From NCBI RefSeq assembly GCF_003340345.1, contig NZ_PPTQ01000009.1, positions 62,001 through 126,000 of the forward strand: DNA of 64,000 nucleotides. The letters are read 5' to 3'. Below are positions 16,513 to 25,153 of this stretch, one piece after another. The position numbers and the translations under genes were made by a program. The notes beneath the pieces were generated by a model, which saw only the letters and a program-made list of their open reading frames with translations, searched no databases and had not been told where the DNA came from. Numbering within the stretch: position 1 is the stretch's first letter; every line of letters begins with the position of its first letter. The DNA comes from Paraeggerthella hongkongensis. GTDB taxonomy: Bacteria; Actinomycetota; Coriobacteriia; Coriobacteriales; Eggerthellaceae.

Positions 16513-17535
16513 CTAGTAGTGAATATCCATCTTGGAAACAAGTTCGCGGAGCTGCTCGACAGAGAGCCACTCGTCATTGACGGCAGAGTCGTAGATGAAG
16601 CCAGGCTCGACCTTTTTGCCGCCCTTCTTGTCGGCCGCTTCAAGGTCGTACCACTCCATGTACGGATAGATGATAAAGTTCTTCTCGTACTCGTAGGTGG
16701 TACCGCTGTCCGCAGCTGGAACCATGCATTCGGAGAGCTTCTCTCCTTCTCGAATTCCAACCTCAATCTGCTTCGCATCAGGTGCCATCGCAGTGGCCAA
16801 ATCGACAATTCGGAAGGAAGGAATCTTGGAGATGAGCGTTTCTCCACCCTCGGCCTCAGCAAGTGCCTTGACTACGAGCTGAATGCCCTCGTCAAGGGAA
16901 ATCCAGAAACGCGTCATCCTGAAATCAGTGATAGGCAACTCAGTTGCGCCGCCTTTGATAAGATTGTCGAAGAACGGAATAATCGAACCGCGGGAGCCTG
17001 CTACGTTTCCATAACGAACAACGGAGAAGGTTGTGCCGGACTGCCCACGATACGCATTCGCAGCTACGAATAGCTTGTCAGAGACAAGCTTCGTTCCACC
17101 ATAAAGGTTTACGGGATTGACGGCCTTGTCTGTAGAGAGAGCGACCACCTTCTGGACATCAGAATCAAGAGCAGCATTGATAAGATTCATCGCACCGTCA
17201 ATGTTTGTCTTGATCGCTTCCATGGGATTGTATTCGCATGCGGGAACCTGCTTGAGAGCAGCGGCATGGACAACATAATCGACGTCGATCAGAGCACGGC
17301 GAAGACGCGCCTCATCACGCATGTCGCCAATAAAGTAGCGAAGCTTAGAGTCGTAATCTTTTCCAGCCTCTTTGCCTAGCTCGATGAACTTGTTCCGCAT
17401 CACGAACTGCTTGTACTCATCACGGGAATAAATGATGATTTTCTTAGGGTTATAATTTTCGAGAACATACTGCGTAAAAGCATTTCCGAAAGAACCAGTT
17501 CCGCCTGTAACCAATATCGTTCTGTTATTTAACAT
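16513..17535 (-). CDS. pseB: PseB UDP-GlcNAc 4,6-dehydratase (inverting)
   Basis: First committed step: UDP-GlcNAc is dehydrated and epimerised at C-5. The NAD-binding loop VTGGTGSFGNAFTQ is at residues 8-21, and the YxxxK motif is YGGTKLVSDKL. HAAALKQVPACEYNP and DFRMTRFWI are typical of PseB-type short-chain dehydrogenases. The start ATG 17535 is preceded by GGAAGG; 340 aa. It opens the pse block, 20 bases after wzx, in the same transcript. Confidence 0.93.
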   Translation of the reverse strand: MLNNRTILVTGGTGSFGNAFTQYVLENYNPKKIIIYSRDEYKQFVMRNKFIELGKEAGKDYDSKLRYFIGDMRDEARLRRALIDVDYVVHAAALKQVPACEYNPMEAIKTNIDGAMNLINAALDSDVQKVVALSTDKAVNPVNLYGGTKLVSDKLFVAANAYRGQSGTTFSVVRYGNVAGSRGSIIPFFDNLIKGGATELPITDFRMTRFWISLDEGIQLVVKALAEAEGGETLISKIPSFRIVDLATAMAPDAKQIEVGIREGEKLSECMVPAADSGTTYEYEKNFIIYPYMEWYDLEAADKKGGKKVEPGFIYDSAVNDEWLSVEQLRELVSKMDIHY

Positions 17536-17555
17536 GTCATTTCCTTCCTTACCCA

Positions 17556-18998
17556 TCAATCAGTTGAGTGACCAAACTTAGAAATAATCTTTCTGTACAA
17601 AGCAGATGCCCTATCTCGATAGACCATCAAACCAAGTACCAAAAACAAAAAGCACATAAACGTACGAATCAAGAAATCTTGATAGACGAAACAGTTTGCT
17701 ATGCATAACCCAACAATCAACGCTGAACATGCAGCCGTTCGCATCCAATTGCGCATAGTCGGGAGAAGCTTGTAGCCAACTGCAGATCGAGCCACCCCAA
17801 CAAACAAAGCAGAACACGCAACACCCACACCGGTGGCAAACGCCCCCGCAAACTGTGCGAGAAGAATTGTGATAACTGCGCATATGCCAATTCCCACAGT
17901 CGTGATGACGGTTCCGTAAATTGGCTTATTTCTAATCATGATCCCGTAATTTGTAGTTTCGCAAATCAACGACTGAATCGGTGCAAGCATTAGAAGCATA
18001 AAAAAGCTCTGGCCGATTCTGTATTCGCCACCCACCAGCAAAAACAGGATATCCTGAAACAGGATTATTGCCGTCACTATCACCAGGGCCAGCATCATAA
18101 TGTAGTCATGTACGTCTTTAATCAATTCTTTCTCGTCTTCGTAATGCTCATACATAAACGGAGCCCAGTACGTTCCAAAAGCCTGGGGGATCATGGAAAA
18201 AGACGTCGCGAGCGTTGTCGCTATTGCCAAAACGCCGACTTCGCCAAAATACCCAAAATTACCTAACACAAGTTTTCCAATTGAGGAATTCAACGTCACT
18301 GCAAGAGAATCCAACATGCAGGGAAATCCGAAGACGGCTAGAGCACCCATACGTTTAGCATTCAGCTCGTTAAAAGGAACAAAACAGTCTTTCCTCTGAC
18401 GCAGAACAAAGAAAATCGTGACTAAAAGCATCCCTCCCGTCATAACCAAAGCTGCAATCTTATAACTTGTTGAATACCATGCAGCAGCAACAAACAACGC
18501 TCTAGTTATGATGTTCTGCAGAATGCTCTGAATGTTAAAGCGCCATCTATTACCGCTCATTCGCGCCATGGTGTTCAAGAGCCGGAATACAATTAGGCAC
18601 CCTATATAAAGGAAAAGCATTAACAGGGTCAAAGAGTCCTGCTCTCCAAAAATTGCCAAGGAGGCCGGTATTGGGAACAAAGCGAGAATGATAAATCCCA
18701 AGATGACATCCATAGACAAACCAACCACAAATGCGGCTGTAAAAAGAATACGAGGACTGTACCCTGGTTCTTTTTCAAAAAAGAACCTCATAAAAGCATG
18801 GTCGAACCCTGCAAGAAACAAGCTCATGCCAATCAAGCCCAAGGAATAAAACAGATTGATTTTTCCATATTCATCTGCAGGGTAAATATATGAAACAACT
18901 GGGATAACGAATAGAGTTATTAGTGCCGTAAAAATTGGAACGGCCGAATAAGTCAGCGATCCTTTGAGAACATCTTTAATCCCGAGCAAACGAATCAC
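17556..18998 (-). CDS. wzx: Wzx-type polysaccharide flippase
   Basis: An integral membrane protein with about 12-14 hydrophobic helices, of the MOP/polysaccharide transport family (LKGSLTYSAVPIFTALITLF at the start, YGKINLFYSLGLIGMSLF). It should flip undecaprenyl-linked repeat units across the membrane. The frame is open to 19043, but GTG 18998 (VIRLLGIKD) gives the usual family start and overlaps the wzy end by 23 bases. The DNA from here to about 23.2 kb is visibly richer in A/T than the flanks, as expected for an imported serotype cassette. Confidence 0.85.
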   Translation of the reverse strand: MIRLLGIKDVLKGSLTYSAVPIFTALITLFVIPVVSYIYPADEYGKINLFYSLGLIGMSLFLAGFDHAFMRFFFEKEPGYSPRILFTAAFVVGLSMDVILGFIILALFPIPASLAIFGEQDSLTLLMLFLYIGCLIVFRLLNTMARMSGNRWRFNIQSILQNIITRALFVAAAWYSTSYKIAALVMTGGMLLVTIFFVLRQRKDCFVPFNELNAKRMGALAVFGFPCMLDSLAVTLNSSIGKLVLGNFGYFGEVGVLAIATTLATSFSMIPQAFGTYWAPFMYEHYEDEKELIKDVHDYIMMLALVIVTAIILFQDILFLLVGGEYRIGQSFFMLLMLAPIQSLICETTNYGIMIRNKPIYGTVITTVGIGICAVITILLAQFAGAFATGVGVACSALFVGVARSAVGYKLLPTMRNWMRTAACSALIVGLCIANCFVYQDFLIRTFMCFLFLVLGLMVYRDRASALYRKIISKFGHSTD

Positions 18999-20325
18999 GC
19001 TCCGTAAAATTTCTAGCACGTGCGATCTCTTCGCCCTTGACAAAGCCTCCCTTTGAGAACAAGTGCAAAAAGGCGTAGACGACTACCACTTCGAAAAGAA
19101 CCCAATCGAGACGCCCAACATTAAAGAAATAGATAGGAGCAAAAATACTCATCGGAATCAAACACGGACTAATAACGCGAAGGAAATAGTAAGACTGAGA
19201 GTATCTCTCGATCTTGCTCATCACCAAACCAAACAGGTATGAAGCAACCGGAGCGCCCCAGAGTCCAAACTCAATAATCAAGTTCCATGCAAAGCTGGTA
19301 TATCTCGCAATTCCCTCAGTAAGCGTGCCGTCTACAAATGTTGGATCGGCGATCAAAGGAATGCTGGCACTATTCAAAAGCTTGGACAGAGGTCGCAGCG
19401 TGTTGGTAAAGGGATACAGTTGGTCAGGCATATAAACATCCCAAAATCCTGCAAATACAAATGGAGCTTCACCTAAATAATCACAGAAATCATAAAATGA
19501 TTCGACAGCACCGTTTGACGAGTAATACAGATCAAGCCAAAAAGGCTTAAGCCACTGATCACCTGGCATAATTTCAAATTTCGTTAACGGCGTGTTGTAA
19601 ATGAGTTTCGTTTCCATCAACTGAACGAAAACAACAAGCAACACAATCCCTGCAACCATAACTATCATTTTGGTCAAGAGAGATGAGACTTTTCCTGCAT
19701 CTACAACTTTTCGAACAGCAGAACTCCTCCTGTTCTCAATAACAAAAAACAAAACGAAAGCTACTGCAATAGAAAAACGAGACCCTTGCAGCAGCGCAAA
19801 AAGACCGACGGTCCAAAACGCACAAATCACTAATCTCTCGAGCCTTTTAGGCCATCCAGAGTTATCCGCGCGCATAAACAAATACGACACGGTACCAAGC
19901 TGCATTGAACTCATTAGTATTTGGTCCAGCATCGTTCTGCCAGTTTCAGCGTATTCATAATACGCACCGCCAAACAATGTATAAGATGCGCCATAGTATC
20001 TCATAAGGCTCACGGTCTCAATCACGAAGGAAGCAATCGAGATAATACTTAACGTGATTAAAAATCTACGTGCACCGATTCCTAGGTAGAAGCTGCGATA
20101 AATCAACGGCTTCTTTTGAAGTACCAGACCCCCAGATCGCATGCCCGCATACAGCAAAACAAAACATGCGATTAGATACAAAATTGCATTGCCGTCATAT
20201 ACACGCCACTGAAAAGGACCGAAGCAAGATATAAACCAACAAGCCAGCGTTGAGTACAAAAAAATTTTTGATATCGGAAAGCGCTTGCCAAATGAAAACT
20301 CACGCTCCTGGTCAACCTTATTCAC
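18976..20325 (-). CDS. wzy: Wzy-type oligosaccharide repeat-unit polymerase
   Basis: A 449-residue membrane protein with about 11-12 predicted helices and a large loop between late helices (about 230-370), the layout of O-antigen/capsule polymerases. Sequence identity in this family is always low; the call rests on topology, position between wzx and glycosyltransferases, and the low-GC cassette. The GTG start overlaps the end of the preceding gene by 8 bases. Confidence 0.7.
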   Translation of the reverse strand: MNKVDQEREFSFGKRFPISKIFLYSTLACWFISCFGPFQWRVYDGNAILYLIACFVLLYAGMRSGGLVLQKKPLIYRSFYLGIGARRFLITLSIISIASFVIETVSLMRYYGASYTLFGGAYYEYAETGRTMLDQILMSSMQLGTVSYLFMRADNSGWPKRLERLVICAFWTVGLFALLQGSRFSIAVAFVLFFVIENRRSSAVRKVVDAGKVSSLLTKMIVMVAGIVLLVVFVQLMETKLIYNTPLTKFEIMPGDQWLKPFWLDLYYSSNGAVESFYDFCDYLGEAPFVFAGFWDVYMPDQLYPFTNTLRPLSKLLNSASIPLIADPTFVDGTLTEGIARYTSFAWNLIIEFGLWGAPVASYLFGLVMSKIERYSQSYYFLRVISPCLIPMSIFAPIYFFNVGRLDWVLFEVVVVYAFLHLFSKGGFVKGEEIARARNFTERDSFARD

Positions 20326-21625
20326 GGGCAGTCCTCACGAGATAGGACCTTAGAGCATTTGCAACATGCTCCGGGGTGCAATCGTTCATATTCTTGTCGG
20401 CAATAAAGTCAGCTTTAAACAATTGTTTTAGTAAATCGCGAACAAATATCTCATTTGGATAGCTCCGTTCAATCGGAAGATTCAGCGAATCTTCCGAAAG
20501 AGAGCTGACGACATGGATGTTCGGATGCAAATCCGAATAATAGTTCCGCTCAAGAGAGATGACCCTCTTGCCTCGTATCAAAGCCTCGACTCCAACGGTT
20601 CCATTATCGACCAGAACAGTCTCAACTCTTTCAAGAATGGCATTGCTGTTATCTAAAGGGTGAACTAATTGAACATTCGATAATTCAGACAACTTACGAT
20701 AGAAATCCAGACGTCGTTTTCCATACATAGCCGGATGCTCTTTGACAACGAAATTAATATTCGCAGGAGAACTATTCAGTATATTCAAAATGTATTTTTC
20801 ATAGCCAAATTGCGATATATCACGACAAAAGTAATCCGTAGTTTGCTCGGGAACATAGTGCATAGGCAAGTAAACTGAGCTTGAATCTATTCGTACTTCA
20901 TTAATGCTGCAGAAGTAACCATCATAGTTCTTGCAATACAAATCAAGAAAACGAGAATCCCCAACTAGTTTCGTACCATACTGCTGATTGTCCCAATCAC
21001 GCTTTACAGCGCGCAAAAGAGGATTGTACACAGATTCGATCAAACGCCTGCGCAAATAGTATTTACGTACATCCCTAGGCCCTAACTTCACATGGCCCAC
21101 CTCAGAATCAGGTAAATAATATTTATCGAGTAGTTGCTTTGTTATCATCGAAACTTCTTCATTGGGAACCTCATCGCGAACAACAACCCCCTCGCCATAA
21201 AGCGTGAATTTCGCGTATCCCCCCAAAAAGGATCCGACAAATGAAATCGTCCGGACACCATATTTTTTTGCAAGACGAGCGCAAATGTCTTGCACATGAC
21301 AATCGATAGGATGCAGCAACACATAGTCGAAGTTACCAACCTCAAACAGCTCTCGCATCCAACCCCATGTTGCTTTAACTATCCTTGTGGCATCCTGAAA
21401 ACTCAACAAGCGAAGATATCTATCGCGGCATACTATGTCATCCAGCAAGCTGCCAGGCAAATCATCGAGACGTTCTGCCCCCATTGTGTAACTACCTTGC
21501 CACAGATCACCACAATCTTTAAATTCTGAGAAAGAGACGATTTCGAGGTCGTCGCCAAACGTAAGCCGGGCGAGATCAAGATAAAACTTTTTAGAGTATG
21601 GCCTGACGTGAATTAATGCCTTCAT
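20318..21625 (-). CDS. Capsule-synthesis-type glycosyltransferase, candidate pseudaminyl transferase
   Basis: A 435-residue soluble protein. Its second half resembles capsule polysaccharide synthesis proteins of the KpsC/KpsS type: INFVVKEHPAMYGKRRLDFYRKL, then a GT-B donor-site-like VLVDNGTVGVEALIRGKRVISLE. KpsC/S-family enzymes transfer Kdo, a CMP-activated 3-deoxy-ulosonic acid, so this is the best candidate in the cassette for transferring CMP-pseudaminic acid. That substrate is inference. It follows the acetyltransferase gene and is coupled to wzy. Confidence 0.6.
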   Translation of the reverse strand: MKALIHVRPYSKKFYLDLARLTFGDDLEIVSFSEFKDCGDLWQGSYTMGAERLDDLPGSLLDDIVCRDRYLRLLSFQDATRIVKATWGWMRELFEVGNFDYVLLHPIDCHVQDICARLAKKYGVRTISFVGSFLGGYAKFTLYGEGVVVRDEVPNEEVSMITKQLLDKYYLPDSEVGHVKLGPRDVRKYYLRRRLIESVYNPLLRAVKRDWDNQQYGTKLVGDSRFLDLYCKNYDGYFCSINEVRIDSSSVYLPMHYVPEQTTDYFCRDISQFGYEKYILNILNSSPANINFVVKEHPAMYGKRRLDFYRKLSELSNVQLVHPLDNSNAILERVETVLVDNGTVGVEALIRGKRVISLERNYYSDLHPNIHVVSSLSEDSLNLPIERSYPNEIFVRDLLKQLFKADFIADKNMNDCTPEHVANALRSYLVRTARE

Positions 21626-21628
21626 GAG

Positions 21629-22129
21629 TCACCTACATTTTTTATATTTAATCGGTTCGACGGTCATTTGCGGCTGAAAACGAACAAGGGAGTTGTCAGG
21701 AATCGAATCGGAAATAACGCAATTTGCTCCAATAACACAGTTCGAACCTATTTTCGCTCCACGCAAGACCACGACATTTGAACCCAGCCAGCAGTTATTT
21801 CCTATTTCAATTCCTAGGGCAGTCGACCCTTGTTCGCGAATGGGAACACCAGCTCGATTAAAGACATGGTTGCTGTCGTAAATCTTCACTCCTTCAGCAA
21901 ACAAGCAGTCGTCCCCTATAGAAACTGAGTCGAGTACATCTATCGAGCAGTTATTATTAAAAAAACAGCGATGCCCGATGGTGCAATGAGCATCATCGGC
22001 GATCATCAAACCCCAGCCCTTTCGAACACTAAGACCTCCACCTACGTTCAAACGCCCCAAATACAGAACCCTATACCAAGCAAGCACGATTATCGTTCTA
22101 AAATGAAACAGCAATTTGCGAATAAACAC
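21629..22129 (-). CDS. Left-handed beta-helix acetyltransferase
   Basis: Hexapeptide repeats run through the 166-residue product (CTIGHRCFFNNNCSIDVLD, VSIGDDCLFAEGVKIYD, IEIGNNCWLGSNVVVLRG, AKIGSNCVIGANCVI), typical of WcaF/CysE-like O-acetyltransferases that modify polysaccharide sugars using acetyl-CoA. The GTG start overlaps the last base of the preceding glycosyltransferase stop. Confidence 0.85.
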   Translation of the reverse strand: MFIRKLLFHFRTIIVLAWYRVLYLGRLNVGGGLSVRKGWGLMIADDAHCTIGHRCFFNNNCSIDVLDSVSIGDDCLFAEGVKIYDSNHVFNRAGVPIREQGSTALGIEIGNNCWLGSNVVVLRGAKIGSNCVIGANCVISDSIPDNSLVRFQPQMTVEPIKYKKCR

Positions 22130-23241
22130 TAAAGAACTCCGGTCTCTTTGTTTACTGCCCTCAAATACTCACGCTCGAGTCGTTTTGCGCATAAAGTAAT
22201 ATCGTACGGATCAAACCCAGGGGCGTGCTTAGCTGCACATCTCGCTTTACTCGACAAATGTCGAATATCATCAACCCAGGCATCCACATCATTCGTCGAA
22301 TGGAATATGCAACTATCGCTAACCGCAACGTCACGAGGAACAGCATCAGATAACACACAAGGAAGCCCGGATTTCTGAGCCTCTAGTGCAACCATCCCGA
22401 ATCCTTCGTACAGACTCGGCAAAAGAAACACATCAAAGGCAGAGTAGATTTTCGCTATATCACGTCTTTGACCAGCGAAGATGCATCTATCCCCAACATG
22501 AAGCGCATCCGCCATGTTTTCAATTTTTTTCCGCATAGGACCATCACCAACAAAACAGACGTACATATTTATGTTATCTGCTGTGGCTTTCTGTAGAAAA
22601 TCCAGAAAAAAAGACTGGTTTTTCTGCTTAACGAATCTTCCAACAGAACCGACTAAAAGAACACCCTCCTCAACGCCAAAATCTTCCCTAAGGCTTTTTC
22701 TCGACTCAGGATCAAAACTAAATGATCGGAGATCAATTCCGTTGTTGACCACTTCAAACTGACGATTTCCGAACAGCCAACGCCCTGCATGCTCGCTACA
22801 AGCAAACAAGTGCGTCGCATACTTCGACGAAAATGGTTTAAGTAAATTCTTGATAATATTTCGACCAAATTCACCCTTTCCGGAAGTTGAATGAGAATGA
22901 GCTATTCGAACCGGAACTTCTACTTTTTTCGCCATGCGCAATGGGAACACAGAAAGTGCATTTAAATGTGAGTGGACCACATCATATTGCCCTTTTCGCA
23001 GAACCTGATACATTTCCCTGCTATAAGCTCCTAATCGTTGATAAGGAGGAACCTTGATAATGGAACCACCAAACATTTCAATCTCATCCCTTGGCACGTA
23101 AGTTGAATCTTCATCAATCAGAAAATCAAACTTAAACAGATTTTGATCCATGTTTTGGCAATAATTCAGGACAACAGCCTCGACGCCCCCACCGACCATC
23201 TTTCCCATAATATGCGCAACGCGAATACGAGTTTTTTTCAT
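22129..23241 (-). CDS. Glycosyltransferase family 4, copy 1
   Basis: A GT-B enzyme that adds a sugar to the lipid-linked intermediate: N-terminal IMGKMVGGGVEAVVLNYCQN, donor-site FDVFLLPSLYEGFGMVALEAQ. It is a paralogue of the gene at 24038-25147 (both start with RVAH-I/V-GKMVGGGVEAVV-NY and share PPYQ-LG-Y and VPVRIAHSH). This copy is visibly more A/T-rich and belongs to the imported cassette. Confidence 0.88.
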   Translation of the reverse strand: MKKTRIRVAHIMGKMVGGGVEAVVLNYCQNMDQNLFKFDFLIDEDSTYVPRDEIEMFGGSIIKVPPYQRLGAYSREMYQVLRKGQYDVVHSHLNALSVFPLRMAKKVEVPVRIAHSHSTSGKGEFGRNIIKNLLKPFSSKYATHLFACSEHAGRWLFGNRQFEVVNNGIDLRSFSFDPESRKSLREDFGVEEGVLLVGSVGRFVKQKNQSFFLDFLQKATADNINMYVCFVGDGPMRKKIENMADALHVGDRCIFAGQRRDIAKIYSAFDVFLLPSLYEGFGMVALEAQKSGLPCVLSDAVPRDVAVSDSCIFHSTNDVDAWVDDIRHLSSKARCAAKHAPGFDPYDITLCAKRLEREYLRAVNKETGVL

Positions 23242-23250
23242 TCAAACAAC

Positions 23251-23900
23251 CTAAACAGAATTAAACAGATGTGATACGGATCGGTTTCCCTGGGCAGTCA
23301 AAACACAGCCAACGGTTTGAACAGTTAGTTTAAAATCAGGCAAAACGCTACATTCCCTGATGTACAACAAATCAAGATCAACCCACTCGTCGAACGTAAT
23401 AGAATCGCGATTGCGGAGAGCCTGCCAATAACAGGTGGCTCCAGGTTTCACTAGAAGACGCTGCCTCTGATAATCACTATAGGCAAGCACCTCACGAAGC
23501 AGAACATGCCTAGGCCCTACAACAGAGACATGTCCCAAAAGGGCGTTTATAAACTGCGGCAGTTCATCTAGGGAGAGCTTGCGAAGCCACTTGCCAACGC
23601 GAATAATCCTGGGATCTTCGGCCATCTTGAACACAGGGCCAGTCTTTTCGTTAAGCTCCTTGAGCTCGGAAAGCTTCTCTTCGGCGTCCACGCACATGCT
23701 CCTGAACTTCCACATCATGAAGCGCTCGCCGTTCTTTCCGACGCGCTCCTGCTTGAATAACACGGGGCCGGAGGGATCGTCGATTTTGATCGCGACGGCG
23801 ATGGCAGCGTAGAGCCAGCAGAGCGGGACGAGGACCGTCGCACTGAGCACGATATCGAAAGCGCGCTTGACGAAGCGGTAGGCTCAGCGCTCCTCGTCGA
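23251..23900 (-). pseudogene. Phosphoglycosyltransferase duplicate with nonsense codon
   Basis: The sequence matches the intact enzyme at 25154 from DEERWAYRFAKRAFDIV onward (IKIDDPSGPV, QERVGKNGERFMMWKFRSM, KLSLDELPQFIN, LLVKPG-TCYWQ). In the copy the Trp codon of DEERWAY is TGA (about 23882-23884), and upstream the DNA switches to the start of a GT2 gene. A GTG at 23850 leaves an open frame of 199 codons, but it lacks the KRAFDI entry to the membrane helix that single-domain PGTs need. I judge it inactive. Part of the copy is close to 90% identical to the intact gene at DNA level by eye, making a recombination target. Confidence 0.75.
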
Positions 23901-24041
23901 TTCGTCGCCCAACCCGTCGTCACGGATTGCGAGCTCCCAGTCCTCAAAACTCTGGAAAACAATCGACTTCACGCTGTCGATAAGGTGTTTTCGTTTGGGC
24001 CTATAAACGCCCATCGCTACGCTGACGCGGGGGGTGCTCAT
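23885..24041 (-). pseudogene. 5' fragment of a family-2 glycosyltransferase
   Basis: The frame starts ATG 24041, overlapping the stop of the preceding gene as ATGA, and reads MSTPRVSVAMGVYRPKRKHL...SIVFQSFEDWELAIRDDGLGDE. This is the nucleotide-binding start of GT2 enzymes (VSV-MGVY ... SI-xQSFxDWEL-I-DDG). After about 50 residues it runs out of frame into the phosphoglycosyltransferase copy. The chimaera shows that a GT2 gene was replaced by recombination. Confidence 0.7.
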
Positions 24042-25147
24042 ATCCGTACTCCCTCATATAGCCGCAAGTAGAAGGCCTCCAGCTTTTCCGACGCATTGTC
24101 GATGTCGAAGGGTTCGAATGCCTTGCCCGCCGCGTCCTTTCGGTCTCCGCCCTCGAACTGCGCCCAGATCTCGCGAGCCCATGCATCGGTGCCGCTCTCG
24201 AGTGGCAGCAGCCTGCAGCTATCCGTAAGTACGACCTCGGGCGACACCCTGTTCGACACGACGCTCGGCACGCCAGCAACCTGCGCTTCAAGCAAAGCCA
24301 TGCCAAAGCCCTCGTACAGCGACGGCAGGACGAACACGTCCATGCCCTGGTACAGGTGGCTCACGTCGTCCACTTGCCCGAGGAAGCGCACGCTCTCGGC
24401 AAGGCCCATGCTGCATGCCATCTTCTCGAGCGGCTCTCGGAGCGATCCGCACCCCGCGATGATGAGCATCGAGTCCGGATGAGCTGCGTGCATACGGGCG
24501 AACGCGTTGATGAGAAAAGCCTGGTTCTTCGTGCTCTCCATGCGCCCCAAGTTGCCCACTACGCAACAACCGTCGTCCACGCCCCAGGCAGCGCGCACCT
24601 CGGCCCTCGAGACGGTGTCGAAGCGAAACCTGCCCAGCTCGACGGCGTTTGGGATCACGGTGAAGTCCGTGTTTTTGCCGAAGAGCCACTCGCCGGCGTA
24701 CCTGCTGCACGCCACGCGGTCGGTCGGGTAGGCGTTGGTGAAGGGGCGAAGAATCAGCTTTATAAGGTTACGTTTGATCTCGCCCTTGCCCATGGTCGCA
24801 TGGCTGTGGGCGATGCGCACCGGAACGCTGGCCCTCTTAGCGACGCGCAGCGGGAACACCGAGAGGGTGTTTATATGACTGTGCGCGATGGAATAGCTGT
24901 TCTGAGCAAGCAGCCCGCCCAGCGCCTTCTGGTACTCACCCAAGTGCTGGTAGGGCGGAACCTCATAGAGACGTCCTCCAAGGCCATCAATCTCTTCAGC
25001 TGACACGACGGTCGAGTCCGAGTCGATGATGAAGTCGAACTGCACCCGCTCGCGGTTTATGTGGCGGTAGTAGTTCATAACGACAGCTTCCACGCCGCCG
25101 CCGACCATCTTCCCTATGACGTGCGCAACCCTTACCGGCTTCTCCAT
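24038..25147 (-). CDS. Glycosyltransferase family 4, copy 2
   Basis: A 369-residue GT-B transferase (VIGKMVGGGVEAVVMNYYRH; MDVFVLPSLYEGFGMALLEAQ) that probably adds the second sugar after the phosphoglycosyltransferase encoded just upstream (6-base gap). Its GC-rich codon use matches the resident genome, unlike its paralogue at 22129-23241. GGGGAG lies ten bases before the ATG. Confidence 0.9.
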   Translation of the reverse strand: MEKPVRVAHVIGKMVGGGVEAVVMNYYRHINRERVQFDFIIDSDSTVVSAEEIDGLGGRLYEVPPYQHLGEYQKALGGLLAQNSYSIAHSHINTLSVFPLRVAKRASVPVRIAHSHATMGKGEIKRNLIKLILRPFTNAYPTDRVACSRYAGEWLFGKNTDFTVIPNAVELGRFRFDTVSRAEVRAAWGVDDGCCVVGNLGRMESTKNQAFLINAFARMHAAHPDSMLIIAGCGSLREPLEKMACSMGLAESVRFLGQVDDVSHLYQGMDVFVLPSLYEGFGMALLEAQVAGVPSVVSNRVSPEVVLTDSCRLLPLESGTDAWAREIWAQFEGGDRKDAAGKAFEPFDIDNASEKLEAFYLRLYEGVRI

Positions 25148-25153
25148 GGATGA

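Noticed and set aside
10156-17535. Legionaminic or sialic acid pathway
   Set aside because: The dehydratase and hydrolase are PseB and PseG type, and there is no LegG/NeuC epimerase, so pseudaminic acid fits better.
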